64,000 nucleotides of DNA from Vibrio astriarenae (GCF_010587385.1 NZ_CP047475.1:2046001-2110000); one strand, 5' to 3'. Counted from the first letter of the stretch, positions 18,814 through 31,249 are shown. Notes: generated by a model from the letters alone, not told the origin. Numbers and translations: made by a program.

Positions 18814-19449
18814 ATGCGCCTATTTCAAGCGATTGATACGTTATGGGATTACATGCAGCTTCATCACCAAGTGCAAAAAAGCGACTGTATTGTCGTGTTT
18901 TGCAGCAATGACACACGCGTTGCCCAAGTCGCTACGACTCTTTATCAACAAGGCGTGGCCAACAAAATTCTCTTTTCGGGTGGGTTTGGGCGCTTTACCC
19001 AAGGTGAGTTTGAACATACCGAAGCCGAGACCTTCGCTCTGATTGCGCGTTCACTTGGTGTGCCTCAAGAAGCTATTTTTATAGAAAACAAAGCAAGCAA
19101 CTCCGGAGAGAACGTATTGTTGTCGGCTCAGTTACTTGCAGAGGTGCTACCAGAAGCAGATACATTTACCCTGGTGCAGAAACCCTTTATGGAACGTAGA
19201 GCTTTAGCGACGTTTGAGGCTCAATGGCCGAGAGACTACCAAAGTCTTCAAGTGACTTCACAGGCAGGTACGTTCATAGACTATTTAGACAATGACGTGT
19301 TTACATCAGACTTTGTGATCAACGCACTGTTAGAGGACTTTGAGCGTATCAAAGCTTACCCCGCACTTGGGTTCCTGACTGAACAAGAGATACCTGAGAA
19401 CGTCTCTATCGCCTACCAAACTATTCTTAATATCTATCCTCGCAGCTAA
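18814..19449 (+). CDS. YdcF family (DUF218) protein
   Basis: 211 residues of the DUF218/YdcF superfamily. Typical elements: CIVVFCSNDTRVAQVATTLY (about 25-44), the glycine turn ILFSGGFGRFT, an ExAxT-type segment (EHTEAETFALIARSLGV), IENKASNSGENVLLS and the late motif TLVQKPFMERRALATFE. E. coli YdcF binds S-adenosylmethionine in vitro, but its reaction is unknown. No membrane anchor is present, so this is the cytoplasmic short form. Second gene of a two-gene unit with the YeeZ-like gene, closed by a terminator shared with clpA. Confidence 0.85.
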   Translation: MRLFQAIDTLWDYMQLHHQVQKSDCIVVFCSNDTRVAQVATTLYQQGVANKILFSGGFGRFTQGEFEHTEAETFALIARSLGVPQEAIFIENKASNSGENVLLSAQLLAEVLPEADTFTLVQKPFMERRALATFEAQWPRDYQSLQVTSQAGTFIDYLDNDVFTSDFVINALLEDFERIKAYPALGFLTEQEIPENVSIAYQTILNIYPRS

Positions 19450-19458
19450 GCGCAGACA

Positions 19459-19496
19459 AAAAAAAACCGAAGAGATGGTACTCTTCGGTTTCACTT
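19459..19496. terminator. Bidirectional terminator between the ydcF-like gene and clpA
   Basis: ACCGAAGAG (19466-19474) pairs with CTCTTCGGT (19481-19489). An A run precedes the stem, giving a T run for the minus strand, so it ends clpA well; the plus-strand T tract is short. Confidence 0.8.
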
Positions 19497-19510
19497 TCGA
19501 TTGATCAACT

Positions 19511-21787
19511 TTAGTGTAGAGCTTCTTCTTTTGAGCCAATGTACGCAAACTTAAGCTCACCTTTTTTGAGCGATACTTTCACCGTACCACCATCGACGAG
19601 AGAGCCAAACAATAACTCATTCGCCAGCGGCTTCTTAAGCTGTTCTTGAATAACACGTCCCATAGGTCGAGCACCCATCGCCTTATCATAGCCCTTGTTA
19701 GCTAACCAGTGGCGAGCATCCTCATCCACTTCCAGCGACACACCGCGAGCATCAAGCTGAACTTGCAGCTCAACAATAAATTTGTCCACCACTTGATGGA
19801 TAACCTGCTCGTCTAGGCTATTGAACCAGATGATGCTGTCTAGGCGGTTGCGGAACTCAGGAGTAAACACTTTCTTGATTTCTGACATCGCATCGTGACT
19901 GTGATCCTGTTGGATCAAGCCGATCGATTTTTTTTGAGTCTCTTGTACACCAGCGTTGGTGGTCATCACTAAGATGACGTTGCGGAAGTCAGCTTTGCGA
20001 CCGTTATTATCGGTCAACGTGCCATTATCCATCACTTGCAGCAACAAGTTAAAGATATCAGGGTGTGCTTTTTCAATCTCATCAAGAAGAACCACTGAGT
20101 GAGGGTGCTTAATCACAGCATCTGTCAGTAGACCACCTTGATCGTATCCAACATAGCCAGGAGGCGCACCAATCAAACGGCTCACAGAATGACGCTCACC
20201 ATACTCAGACATATCAAAGCGTAGCAGCTCAATACCCATTAACTTAGCGAGCTGGACGGTCACTTCCGTTTTACCCACACCCGTTGGGCCAGCAAATAGG
20301 AAAGAGCCGACTGGTTTGTGTTCAACACCTAGTCCAGCACGTGAAAGCTTGATCGCTTCACTCAATGCACCAATTGCAGGATCTTGTCCAAACACCAGCA
20401 TCTTCATCTTCTTATCGAGTGCTTGCAGCGTATCTTTGTCAGACGAAGACACTGACTTCTCAGGAATACGTGCCATCTTGGCGACCATCGATTCAATGTC
20501 AGCGACACCGACCGTTTTCTTGCGACGACTTGCAGGTGTTAGACGACTGCGGGCACCCGCTTCATCAATCACATCAATCGCTTTGTCTGGCAGATGGCGT
20601 TCATTGATATATTTCGCAGAGAGCTCAACTGCCGCTCTCAGTGCTTTGTTGGTGTAGCGAACTTCGTGGTGCTCTTCGTACTTAGGTTTCAGCCCCATCA
20701 AGATCTTAGTGGTGTCATCAAGAGAGGGTTCAACCACATCGATTTTTTGGAAACGACGTGACAGCGCACGTTCTTTCTCAAAAATGTTGCTGTATTCCTG
20801 GTACGTCGTTGAACCGATGCAGCGCAATTTACCGCTGCTTAACAACGGCTTGATTAGGTTAGCAGCATCCACTTGCCCACCAGAGGCGGCACCAGCACCG
20901 ATGATGGTATGAATCTCATCGATAAACAGAATCGCGTCATCCTCTTTTTCCAGCTGTTTCAAGATCGCTTTGAAGCGCTTCTCAAAATCACCGCGGTACT
21001 TAGTACCCGCCAGCAAAGAACCGATGTCGAGTGAGTAAATGATGCTGTTTTGAATCACATCAGGCACCTGCCCTTCAACGATTCTCCAAGCAAGTCCTTC
21101 AGCAATCGCCGTTTTACCTACGCCCGCTTCACCCACAAGCAGTGGATTGTTTTTGCGACGACGGCAAAGTACCTGAATCGTGCGCTCAAGCTCTTTGTCT
21201 CGGCCAATTAATGGATCAATGTTGCCGTTACGGGCAACTTGGTTGAGGTTAGTTGCAAAATTCTCAAGTCGATCCTCTGAACTCGCTTCTTCAACGGGTT
21301 CTGCGCCCCCCATAGGGCCCGACGAAGGCTCACTGCCCGAGCTACTGCTGCCGTCTTTTGAAATGCCATGGGAAATAAAGTTGACGATATCTAAACGACT
21401 AACGTCATTCTTCTTGAGTAGGTATGCCGCTTGAGACTCTTGTTCACTGAATATCGCGACGAGTACATTAGCACCTGAGACTTCATTGCGCCCAGATGAC
21501 TGAACATGGAAAACGGCGCGCTGCAGAACACGTTGGAAGCTAAGCGTAGGCTGCGTTTCACGTGAGTCGTCGTTTTCTGGAATTAGAGGAGTGGTTTGGT
21601 CGATAAAGATATCAAGTTCTTGGCGAAGCGCCTCGATATCAGCCTGACAAGCCGTTAGCGCTTCTCTCGCCGCGTTGTTATCCAACAACGCCAGTAGGAG
21701 GTGCTCCACGGTCATAAATTCATGTCTTTTATCTCGCGCACGACCAAATGCGCTATTGAGACTCGACTCTAGTTCTTTATTAAGCAT
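19511..21787 (-). CDS. clpA: ATP-dependent Clp protease ATP-binding subunit ClpA
   Basis: AAA+ unfoldase that feeds substrates to ClpP, including N-end-rule proteins brought by ClpS. From the ATG at 21787 (AAGGGGG upstream) it has 758 residues, the usual ClpA length. Two Clp-N repeats occupy about 1-145; the first AAA domain has GEAGVGKT and the second has GPTGVGKT, with Walker B LFIDEIH and [10 protein letters not shown]. It lacks the long middle coiled coil of ClpB. An upstream frame extension to 21808 has no family support. It follows clpS by 85 bases in the standard order. Confidence 0.97.
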   Translation of the reverse strand: MLNKELESSLNSAFGRARDKRHEFMTVEHLLLALLDNNAAREALTACQADIEALRQELDIFIDQTTPLIPENDDSRETQPTLSFQRVLQRAVFHVQSSGRNEVSGANVLVAIFSEQESQAAYLLKKNDVSRLDIVNFISHGISKDGSSSSGSEPSSGPMGGAEPVEEASSEDRLENFATNLNQVARNGNIDPLIGRDKELERTIQVLCRRRKNNPLLVGEAGVGKTAIAEGLAWRIVEGQVPDVIQNSIIYSLDIGSLLAGTKYRGDFEKRFKAILKQLEKEDDAILFIDEIHTIIGAGAASGGQVDAANLIKPLLSSGKLRCIGSTTYQEYSNIFEKERALSRRFQKIDVVEPSLDDTTKILMGLKPKYEEHHEVRYTNKALRAAVELSAKYINERHLPDKAIDVIDEAGARSRLTPASRRKKTVGVADIESMVAKMARIPEKSVSSSDKDTLQALDKKMKMLVFGQDPAIGALSEAIKLSRAGLGVEHKPVGSFLFAGPTGVGKTEVTVQLAKLMGIELLRFDMSEYGERHSVSRLIGAPPGYVGYDQGGLLTDAVIKHPHSVVLLDEIEKAHPDIFNLLLQVMDNGTLTDNNGRKADFRNVILVMTTNAGVQETQKKSIGLIQQDHSHDAMSEIKKVFTPEFRNRLDSIIWFNSLDEQVIHQVVDKFIVELQVQLDARGVSLEVDEDARHWLANKGYDKAMGARPMGRVIQEQLKKPLANELLFGSLVDGGTVKVSLKKGELKFAYIGSKEEALH

Positions 21788-21872
21788 AAGTACCCCCTTA
21801 CGGAACATATCCTAACTAAGCTCATCCTGATGCTTGCTATAGAACCGCCTAAGAAAGTACGTTGTTGACCAG

Positions 21873-22193
21873 TTAGGCTTGCTCCATAGTACAAAGCAGT
21901 GGGTGTTCGTTCTCTCTTGCATACATGGTGACTTGCGCGACTTTCGTCTCTGCCACTTCAGAAGTGAACGTGCCACAAATGGCTTTGCCTTGGTAGTGAA
22001 CTTGAAGCATTGTCTGGGTCGCTTTGTCTTCATCCATTGAGAAAAAGCGCGTTAAAATATCAATGACGAAGTCCATTGGAGTGTAATCATCATTGTTAAG
22101 TATTACGTTATACATCGCCGGCGGTTTAACCTTCGTCTCTTCTCGTTCCAAAAGGTCAAAATCCGGGGATACCCAATCAAAATTTCCGCTCAT
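21873..22193 (-). CDS. clpS: ClpA adaptor protein ClpS
   Basis: 106 residues. Binds the ClpA N-domain and hands over proteins with destabilising N-terminal residues. An unstructured N-terminal arm (about 1-24) precedes the core, which shows the typical [18 protein letters not shown] at about 30-47 (the substrate-pocket Asn and Asp) and [20 protein letters not shown]. Directly upstream of clpA and divergent from cspD, the arrangement found widely in gammaproteobacteria. Confidence 0.97.
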   Translation of the reverse strand: MSGNFDWVSPDFDLLEREETKVKPPAMYNVILNNDDYTPMDFVIDILTRFFSMDEDKATQTMLQVHYQGKAICGTFTSEVAETKVAQVTMYARENEHPLLCTMEQA

Positions 22194-22687
22194 GTTCCTA
22201 GTTACATTGTTATTGGCTACTAATTAAATATCCTAACACCTTAGCGCCTAAAACTCATCGACATTTTTAATTGTTAAGTGTGTTTTAGTTTTGTTAGTTA
22301 ATTGTTTTTAGCAGCTTCAATTTAAGACTAATCCAGCCGATGAATCGCTGCAAATAAAATCATCGCAGTTTTTTGATTTCGCAGATCGATTGCCGAAAAA
22401 AACATCACGCTGCTGAGTAGCTACTCAATGACGTTATGATTAAGTATGCCACCAGCCGCCAATACCCACTGAGCTCTGTGCTCAACAAGGCCATTGATTT
22501 CAGGAAGGTTAAACAAACGTAAATCTCAAAAATGAATCCAATTACTAATTAGTAATCAAATATAACGCTTAGATATTGACTTGGCTAAATCTTGGTCTAG
22601 ATTGGGAAAGTGTGGGTAACAATTTAGCAGCAGCTAGATAAATATCACGTAACAACGTCAAGTAATAATGCATGAGGGATGTAAAGC
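22194..22687. promoter_or_regulatory. clpS-cspD divergent control region with two perfect palindromes
   Basis: 494 bases without a gene. It holds TGAGTAGCTACTCA at 22414-22427 (14-bp perfect palindrome) and ATTACTAATTAGTAAT at 22541-22556 (16-bp perfect palindrome). The second lies 132 bases upstream of cspD. The long leader before cspD is common for cold-shock-type genes. The palindromes look like operators; I cannot name the proteins that bind. Confidence 0.45.
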
Positions 22688-22918
22688 ATGGCTACAGGTA
22701 CAGTTAAATGGTTCAACAACGCCAAGGGATTTGGTTTTATTTGTCCAGAGTCTGGTGAGGGAGATATCTTCGCTCACTACTCCACAATTCAGATGGATGG
22801 CTACCGCACACTGAAAGCAGGCCAAACCGTATCGTATGAAGTGGAGAAAGGTCCGAAAGGGTCACACGCAAGCACGGTCACACCTGTGGAGTTTGAGCTC
22901 GCACAAGCTGCTAAATAG
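22688..22918 (+). CDS. cspD: Cold-shock-domain protein CspD
   Basis: 76 residues with one cold-shock domain: RNP1 region KGFGFI (about 13-18) and RNP2 region DIFAHYS. In E. coli, CspD is induced in stationary phase or starvation rather than by cold and inhibits DNA replication by binding single-stranded DNA. The position divergent from clpS-clpA and the length identify CspD over CspA types. A ribosome binding site GAGGGATG lies before the ATG. Confidence 0.94.
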   Translation: MATGTVKWFNNAKGFGFICPESGEGDIFAHYSTIQMDGYRTLKAGQTVSYEVEKGPKGSHASTVTPVEFELAQAAK

Positions 22919-22983
22919 TTCGACTTATTTAAATTAGCGTGTCTAACGTCAACGCGCGACTAAAGACAGGCCAAAAGATAGAA

Positions 22984-23017
22984 AAAGCCCCGCACTACTT
23001 AGTCAGTACGGGGCTTT
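22984..23017. terminator. Terminator between cspD and icd
   Basis: AAAGCCCCG (22984-22992) pairs with CGGGGCTTT (23009-23017). A-rich and T-rich flanks suit both convergent genes. Confidence 0.85.
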
Positions 23018-23061
23018 CTATTTTCTTGATTAAACCTTTGTTGATTAAACCAAGTCCGTCA

Positions 23062-25608
<2,547 letters not shown>

Positions 25609-26262
25609 ATGCCAGCTAGAGATTCGCGCTCTTCACGTCGTCCCTCTTCATCGAAAAATTCGACACGCTTCAAACGCCCAGTGAGAAAAAATCACTCTAA
25701 GCCAAAAGCTATTTCTCCAGCAGAGCGCAAAGTCATCATCTTTAACAAGCCTTATGACACGCTGAGCCAATTTACCGATGGTGAAGGTCGAAAAACGCTA
25801 GCCGATTATATTCCAATCAAAGAAGTTTATGCGGCTGGTCGTCTCGATCGCGACAGCGAAGGGCTAATGGTACTGACGAACGACGGCATACTTCAAGCAA
25901 GGTTGACTCAACCAAAATCAAAGTCGCCAAAAACCTACTGGGTTCAAGTTGACGGCGCCCCTACTGAAGCTGATTTAGATAAGTTACGTAAAGGTGTCGA
26001 GCTTAAAGACGGCATGACTCTGCCAGCAGACGTAGAGGTGATGGCTGAGCCACCTGTATGGGACCGTAACCCTCCAGTTCGCTTCCGCGCCAACATTCCT
26101 ACCACCTGGTTATCGATCACTATCATTGAAGGTCGCAATCGCCAGGTTAGGCGTATGACGGCAAATATCGGTTTTCCGACTCTGAGGTTGATTCGAGCAT
26201 CTATGGCAGGGATTGAGCTTGGTGGGTTGCAGCCTGGAGAGTGGAAGGAGATTGAACTTTAG
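25609..26262 (+). CDS. rluE: 23S rRNA pseudouridine synthase RluE
   Basis: Makes a pseudouridine in 23S rRNA (U2457 in E. coli). From the ATG at 25609 (CAAGG ribosome binding site) it has 217 residues: a basic, Ser/Arg/Lys-rich N-terminal tail (about 1-40), then the RsuA-type catalytic domain with the motif [13 protein letters not shown], whose first Asp is catalytic, and [10 protein letters not shown] near the end. There is no S4 domain, which fits the RluE group. It is divergent from icd. A 7-base tandem repeat begins 8 bases after the stop. Confidence 0.9.
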   Translation: MPARDSRSSRRPSSSKNSTRFKRPVRKNHSKPKAISPAERKVIIFNKPYDTLSQFTDGEGRKTLADYIPIKEVYAAGRLDRDSEGLMVLTNDGILQARLTQPKSKSPKTYWVQVDGAPTEADLDKLRKGVELKDGMTLPADVEVMAEPPVWDRNPPVRFRANIPTTWLSITIIEGRNRQVRRMTANIGFPTLRLIRASMAGIELGGLQPGEWKEIEL

Positions 26263-26270
26263 AGGTTCAG

Positions 26271-26312
26271 GTTGAAGGTTGAAGGTTGAAGGTTGAAGGT
26301 TAAAGGTTAAAG
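26271..26312. repeat. 7-bp tandem repeat after rluE
   Basis: Four copies of GTTGAAG (26271-26298) are followed by two of GTTAAAG (26299-26312), 42 bases in total, between the rluE stop and a terminator. A partial unit, GTTCAG, precedes them. The array is short and lies outside a coding region. Confidence 0.9.
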
Positions 26313-26340
26313 CAGACTACCGTGACTAATACATCCGGTA

Positions 26341-26387
26341 AAAAAGAAAGAGCCGTTTTACTCTACTTCTGGTAAGAACGGCTCTCT
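26341..26387. terminator. Terminator between rluE and fabV
   Basis: AGAGCCGTT (26349-26357) pairs with AACGGCTCT (26377-26385). The A-rich left flank gives a T run on the minus strand, so it mainly serves fabV. Confidence 0.75.
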
Positions 26388-26409
26388 GGGTGCTTTGCGT
26401 AATCTTGGA

Positions 26410-27612
26410 TTAGATAGCGATGAACTTGGTTTCTACGGCTGGGTTTACGTCAGCTTCATAGTCAACACCTTCAACACCAAAGCCGAATAGTTTCAGGAAC
26501 TCATCTTTGTATTGAACGTAGTCTGTAAGTTCTTTCAGGTTCTCTGAAGTCACTTGTGGCCAAAGGTCACGACAGTGTTGCTGGATGTCTTCACGAAGCT
26601 CCCAGTCATCAAGGCGCAGACGGTTTTTCTCATCCACTTCTGGTGCCGAGCCATCTTCTTTATATAGACGCTGGCTAAACATGCGGTAGATTTGCTCCAT
26701 ACAACCTTCGTGTACGCCCTCTTCACGCATTTTTTTGAATACCATCGCGATGTACAAAGGCATAACTGGAATCGCAGAACTTGCTTGCGTAACGACCGAC
26801 TTCAATACGGCTACGTTTGCAGTGCCGCCTGTTTCGCCCAGCTTTTCACCCAATGCTGACGCCGCACGATCAAGGTCCATCTTCGCTTGACCTAATGCAC
26901 CATCCCAGTAGATCGGCCATGTCAGCTCGGTACCGATGTAGCTATACGCCACGGTCTTGCAACCGTCAGCAAGAACACCAGCGTCTGAAAGTGCATTAAT
27001 CCACAACTCCCAATCTTGACCGCCCATTACCGTCACTGTATCTGCGATCTCTTCTTCTGTTGCAGGCTCTACGCTCGCTTCGATGATCACATCTTTATTG
27101 GTGTCTACCGCCGTTGCTGTGTAAGTTTCACCGATTGGCTTAAGCGCCGAACGAATCAACTCACCCGTTTCCGGCATCTTACGCACTGGAGACGCCAACG
27201 AGTAAACCACCATATCCACCTGACCCAAGTCTTCTTTGATCAGATCAATCGTTTTCTGTTTTGCTTCATTTGAGAACGCGTCGCCATTCAAGCTTTTCGA
27301 GTAAAGACCCGCTTCATTAGCTAGCTTGTCAAATGCCGCGGCATTGTAGAAGCCAGCCGTGCCTGGCTTACGCTCTGTGCCTTCTTTTTCAAAGAAAACA
27401 CCGATAGTTGATGCGTCACCGCCGAAGGCAGCTGCGATACGAGAAGAGAGACCGTAGCCACTTGAAGAGCCGATAACCAGTACACGCTTTGGTGCGTTAG
27501 CAATTTTGCCTTGTGCTTGTGTGTAAGCAATTTGTTCTTTTACATTTGCTTCGCAGCCAACTGGGTGCGTTGTTGTACAAATAAATCCACGAATTCGAGG
27601 TTTGATGATCAT
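26410..27612 (-). CDS. fabV: Enoyl-ACP reductase FabV
   Basis: Performs the last reduction of fatty acid elongation, with NADH. The FabV class is largely insensitive to triclosan. 400 residues, the normal length. The start [20 protein letters not shown] is typical; the nucleotide-binding segment [20 protein letters not shown] follows. The catalytic Tyr235 and Lys244 are spaced by eight residues ([10 protein letters not shown]), the FabV signature. The ATG at 27612 has AGGAAG 6 bases upstream; the in-frame TTG two codons earlier would abut that site. Single-gene unit. Confidence 0.97.
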   Translation of the reverse strand: MIIKPRIRGFICTTTHPVGCEANVKEQIAYTQAQGKIANAPKRVLVIGSSSGYGLSSRIAAAFGGDASTIGVFFEKEGTERKPGTAGFYNAAAFDKLANEAGLYSKSLNGDAFSNEAKQKTIDLIKEDLGQVDMVVYSLASPVRKMPETGELIRSALKPIGETYTATAVDTNKDVIIEASVEPATEEEIADTVTVMGGQDWELWINALSDAGVLADGCKTVAYSYIGTELTWPIYWDGALGQAKMDLDRAASALGEKLGETGGTANVAVLKSVVTQASSAIPVMPLYIAMVFKKMREEGVHEGCMEQIYRMFSQRLYKEDGSAPEVDEKNRLRLDDWELREDIQQHCRDLWPQVTSENLKELTDYVQYKDEFLKLFGFGVEGVDYEADVNPAVETKFIAI

Positions 27613-27918
27613 ATTCAACTTCCTTTATCAGTTGGCAGTAGGATAAAAGGTTCACACTAAAATCGCATCTAGTTTGTGTAAATTTCCACGAAATTTGCAA
27701 GTGGTTGGATGACTTTCACACCAAAGTTTGAGCCTGCCGCAACATTGTTGTCTGCTAAAAGCCAACAATTGGTGACATTCCACACAAAAAAAGCGACCAC
27801 GCCCGGCAAAGAGAGTGGTCGAAAACAGGATAGAAGATGAAAACAGAGTTTGGCAGCCAAGTCTGTACATTTCGTCGACGTTCACTGCCAGGTAATGAAA
27901 AGTAATACCTAAAACATT
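27613..27918. other. Gap between fabV and fadE
   Basis: 306 bases holding the fabV promoter region and the fadE terminator. It contains an inverted repeat ATTGTTG (27744-27750) and CAACAAT (27763-27769), 130-160 bases upstream of fabV, of unknown meaning. Short open frames on the minus strand here have no codon or family support. Confidence 0.5.
27784..27821 (-). terminator. Rho-independent terminator of fadE
   Basis: On the minus strand CGACCAC pairs with GTGGTCG (positions 27815-27821 and 27794-27800) and is followed by a C and seven T. It lies about 100 bases after the fadE stop. Confidence 0.75.
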
Positions 27919-30222
27919 CTAAGCGGCACTGTTAAGCTCCGAAGACTTTTTATCCTCACCGCCTCCCAATGTATCTTGAGTTCTGACCTCAGCAAAATCA
28001 TGACTGAAGTGATCAACCTGAATCGCATGGTAGCGAAGTTTATCTGCCGCTAGGACTTGCTCCACTTCCTCCTGCGTCAGTACATCCGCTTGCAATGCCT
28101 GCTCTAAACGATCTTGCAGCATGCCTTTTTTATCCACCTTGCCCTCTTTTACCGCTTTAAAGATTTTGCGTTCGATACCTTTGATGTCATACATGGCAAC
28201 AAATGCACGTTCCATCAAACCAACACTGTCATCTTCGCTTTGACCGATATAACACAGTTTGGTTAGGCGCTCACGATGTGCCCCTGGAGTCATCATGCTT
28301 TGAGCGATCTCTACAGTCAGATCATCGCTTGGCTGTTTGAAATGATTACCCAGTGGGAAAACGATCCCTTTCAACAACCCGCCCACACCCACAACCGGAT
28401 AGTTACGGAATGCATCAGATAACGCTTTTGCCGCATTGTAGAAACAGTGTTGCACCGCGTAGTGAACGTAGTTTAAGTCCTGCTGCTGACGTCCCTCATC
28501 TTCATACTTTTTCAAAGCAGATGACGCTAGATATAGATAGCTCAGCACATCGCCCAAACGAGCAGAAATCATCTCTTTACGTTTAAGGTCACCACCGAGC
28601 GTCAGCATGGCAAAATCTGCACTTACCGCTAAAGCTCTGCTCAGGCGCGTCAACTCTTGATAGTAGCGTTTTGTCGGACCCGGCATTGGAGCATTAACAA
28701 AACGAGATCCCGTCAAGGCCGCGCCAAATACGCCAAAGGTGTTCTTGGTTGCATGGCGAATATGCTTAAACAATAGATCGTCAAACTGCTGGGCTGCCTC
28801 TTTCTCATCGGGATTTGCTGCAGCCTCCATCTCTTTGAGAACATAAGGGTGACAACGTGTGGCACCTTGACCAAAAATCATTAGGTTTCGAGTAAGGATG
28901 TTTGCCCCTTCAACCGTGATGGCGACTGGCACACCAAGGTATGCTGACGTGAGATAGTTCATTGGGCCCGCCTGAATCGCACGTCCTGAGTGAATGTCCA
29001 TCGAATCATTCAAAATGGTTCGCGCCATCTCAGTCATATGATATTTAGCAATCGCTGTGATAATGCCCGGCTTCTCTTTCAGATCAAGCGCCGTGGTGGT
29101 CATGGTTCTTGACGCCTCAAGTAGATAGGTTAATCCACCTATTCGGCCAAGTGCCTCTGCGACACCTTCAAACTTACCAATAGACATGCCAAACTGCTTG
29201 CGAACATAAGCGTAGGCACCCGTTGTTCTAGAAGTCAGGTGACCAATTGCCGTACCCAATGCTGGCAATGAAATACCTCGCCCCGCTGACAGACATTCCA
29301 CCAACATACGCCAACCTTTGCCTGCATAGTCCTGACCACCGATCAACCAGTCCATCGGGATAAACACATCTTTGCCCCGTGTAGGGCCATTCATAAATGC
29401 AAGGCCGATTGGGTCATGGCGTTCACCAATCTCCACTCCGGTGTGGTCGGCTGGAATCAGAGCACAGGTAATCCCCAGATCCTGCTTATCTCCGAGTAGG
29501 CCCTCTGGGTCATACATTTTGAAAGCCAGACCAAGTACGGTAGCGACAGGTGCGAGCGTGATATAGCGTTTATTCCAGTTAAGACGCAAACCGAGCACTT
29601 GCTCTCCCTCATGCTCACCGTAACAGACGACACCAGTATCAGGGATACCGCCAGCGTCGGACCCTGCTTCCGGGCCAGTCAATGCAAAGCAAGGGATATC
29701 CGTACCGTTAGCAAGTCGTGGCAGCCAGTAGTCTTTCTGCTCTTGAGTTCCGTAGTGAGACAGCAGCTCTCCTGGGCCTAATGAGTTGGGCACCATAACC
29801 GTCACGGCTGCGCTGATACTGCGAGTGGCCAAACGGCTTACGATAGTTGAGTTAGCAAGGGCCGAGAACTCTCTACCTCCATACTCTTTGGAAATGATCA
29901 GTGAGAAAAATCGCTCTTTTCGCATGTACTCCCACACCTGTGGTGGCAAATTACGGTCTTTAGAGACGATTTCGTAATCATCCAGCATACCGAGCAAGGT
30001 TTCCAGCTCGTTGTCCATGAAGGACTGTTCTTCCGCACTCAGTGCTGGCGCTGGGTATTGGTGCAATTTAGTGAAGTCTGGTTGACCAGAAAACAGTTCA
30101 CCATCCCACCAAACACTACCCGCTTCCATCGCTTCTTTTTCGGTGCTAGAAAGCGGTGGGAGCACCTTTTTGAACATTTTAAATGCGGGATCACTGATCC
30201 ACTTTTTACGTAGAGAGCTCAT
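27919..30222 (-). CDS. fadE: Acyl-CoA dehydrogenase FadE
   Basis: First enzyme of fatty acid beta-oxidation: an FAD-dependent oxidation of acyl-CoA to enoyl-CoA. 767 residues, much longer than ordinary acyl-CoA dehydrogenases and typical of FadE, which has an extra C-terminal domain (DUF1974). The dehydrogenase core (about 75-480) shows ALTGPEAGSDAGGIPDTG and VEGANILTRNLMIFGQGA. The C-terminal region contains FPLGNHFKQPSDDL. It lies 41 bases after psrA on the same strand, so the two may be co-transcribed and induced by fatty acids. Confidence 0.96.
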   Translation of the reverse strand: MSSLRKKWISDPAFKMFKKVLPPLSSTEKEAMEAGSVWWDGELFSGQPDFTKLHQYPAPALSAEEQSFMDNELETLLGMLDDYEIVSKDRNLPPQVWEYMRKERFFSLIISKEYGGREFSALANSTIVSRLATRSISAAVTVMVPNSLGPGELLSHYGTQEQKDYWLPRLANGTDIPCFALTGPEAGSDAGGIPDTGVVCYGEHEGEQVLGLRLNWNKRYITLAPVATVLGLAFKMYDPEGLLGDKQDLGITCALIPADHTGVEIGERHDPIGLAFMNGPTRGKDVFIPMDWLIGGQDYAGKGWRMLVECLSAGRGISLPALGTAIGHLTSRTTGAYAYVRKQFGMSIGKFEGVAEALGRIGGLTYLLEASRTMTTTALDLKEKPGIITAIAKYHMTEMARTILNDSMDIHSGRAIQAGPMNYLTSAYLGVPVAITVEGANILTRNLMIFGQGATRCHPYVLKEMEAAANPDEKEAAQQFDDLLFKHIRHATKNTFGVFGAALTGSRFVNAPMPGPTKRYYQELTRLSRALAVSADFAMLTLGGDLKRKEMISARLGDVLSYLYLASSALKKYEDEGRQQQDLNYVHYAVQHCFYNAAKALSDAFRNYPVVGVGGLLKGIVFPLGNHFKQPSDDLTVEIAQSMMTPGAHRERLTKLCYIGQSEDDSVGLMERAFVAMYDIKGIERKIFKAVKEGKVDKKGMLQDRLEQALQADVLTQEEVEQVLAADKLRYHAIQVDHFSHDFAEVRTQDTLGGGEDKKSSELNSAA

Positions 30223-30263
30223 GGTTTAATCCTTTTATTCACGTGCTGTATATCGTTTTATTG

Positions 30264-30905
30264 TTATTTTGCGTCAATAAGATCAACGGACATCCCTGCA
30301 GCTAAGAAAGGAATCAATTGATCCACCACAGATTTGGGATCTGCTGCTTGGTCGAAATCGTTGTTCGCGATCTCGGTTAATGCTTGACTCGATGCCATGG
30401 TGAAGACACAGGTACCGAGCGTAAAATGCAAACGCCAAAACAGAACATCGGGGGTTAGCTTAGGGTTTGCTTGCATAATCGATTGAGTGAAGAGAGACAG
30501 GCTGTTTTGGTAACGCGTTGTGATAAACCAACGCAAATGCCCTTGCACGTCGGTGTAGCCACGGCCTATCAAGGACATAAAGCGTGCGGTCCCGTTAGGT
30601 CGAACCTCATTGAGTGAGCGCAAAGGCGCGCGAAGCGCTTCAAAAACATCCGCCATTGCGTAACTCTTATTGAGATTAAGTGTAATCAATGCGTCTTCGA
30701 CCGCCGGCATGAATGCTTCCAAATAACGGTCTAATACCGCTCGAACCAGCGTCTTTTTATCTCCAAAGTGATAATTGACCGAAGCTAGGTTCACTCCCGC
30801 TTTGCTTGTGATCGTTCGTAGCGAAGTATCGTTAAAACCATGCTCTGCAAATAGCGCTTCTGCAACATCCAAAATTTTGTCTTTCGTAGAATTTCTTGAC
30901 GTCAT
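30264..30905 (-). CDS. psrA: TetR-family regulator, PsrA-like
   Basis: 213 residues. The N-terminal TetR helix-turn-helix (about 8-55) includes LRTITSKAGVNLASVNYHFG, and the C-terminal ligand domain has FWRLHFTLGTCVFTMA and a final LIPFLAAGM; both blocks match Pseudomonas PsrA as I remember it. PsrA senses long-chain fatty acids and represses beta-oxidation genes including fadE and its own gene. The ATG at 30905 is chosen over an upstream extension that reads through the promoter. A PsrA-like box sits 17 bases before the start. Confidence 0.85.
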   Translation of the reverse strand: MTSRNSTKDKILDVAEALFAEHGFNDTSLRTITSKAGVNLASVNYHFGDKKTLVRAVLDRYLEAFMPAVEDALITLNLNKSYAMADVFEALRAPLRSLNEVRPNGTARFMSLIGRGYTDVQGHLRWFITTRYQNSLSLFTQSIMQANPKLTPDVLFWRLHFTLGTCVFTMASSQALTEIANNDFDQAADPKSVVDQLIPFLAAGMSVDLIDAK

Positions 30906-30921
30906 TTCAATCGACCGTATT

Positions 30922-30934
30922 AAACACCTGTTTG
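30922..30934. promoter_or_regulatory. PsrA-like operator
   Basis: AAAC-ACCT-GTTTG fits the published PsrA pattern (G/C)AAAC-N2-4-GTTT(C/G), except that the first base is T. It lies just upstream of the psrA start, the right place for autorepression and control of fadE. Confidence 0.5.
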
Positions 30935-31059
30935 AAATATACCCCCACAACATCAGATTAACAAGTAATTAACATCACACTTTGGCAGATTCTCGGTTGG
31001 TTATGTGTTAACGAGTTGATATATCAGCAGCAAATAAAAATTTCAGTTTTTATGGAACT

Positions 31060-31226
31060 CTTTACTTTAAAGTCGGTCTACATACATGTAGCGAACAGAT
31101 AACACCGAGTTTCACTGGCCGTCGAAATATTTTTTCATCTGTCCGCTACTAATGAAGCTGCTTTTTCTTATTTAACTCCTGTAATATTGATACGCCCAGA
31201 CCTCTATGGCCTGGGCGCTTTTTTTG
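31060..31226 (+). ncRNA. Candidate intergenic small RNA ending at an orphan terminator
   Basis: A strong plus-strand terminator (CGCCCAG at 31193-31199, CTGGGCG at 31211-31217, then seven T to 31225) lies between two minus-strand genes, with no plus-strand gene upstream since rluE. On the minus strand the stem has no T run. A transcript starting anywhere in about 31040-31110 would be 110-190 nt; the start given here is a guess. Only tiny open frames occur (16 codons from 31053, 7 codons from 31152). I do not recognise a known Vibrio small RNA. Confidence 0.4.
31193..31226 (+). terminator. Orphan rho-independent terminator upstream of psrA
   Basis: Seven-base GC-rich arms followed by CTTTTTTTG. 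It belongs to no annotated gene on the plus strand and is the main evidence for the small RNA candidate. Confidence 0.85.
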
Positions 31227-31249
31227 TTTGCGATAACGTTCGTCGCCAC

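Noticed and set aside
27652..27885. Small minus-strand frames between fabV and fadE
   Set aside because: They overlap the fadE terminator, have no ribosome binding site and show no family features.
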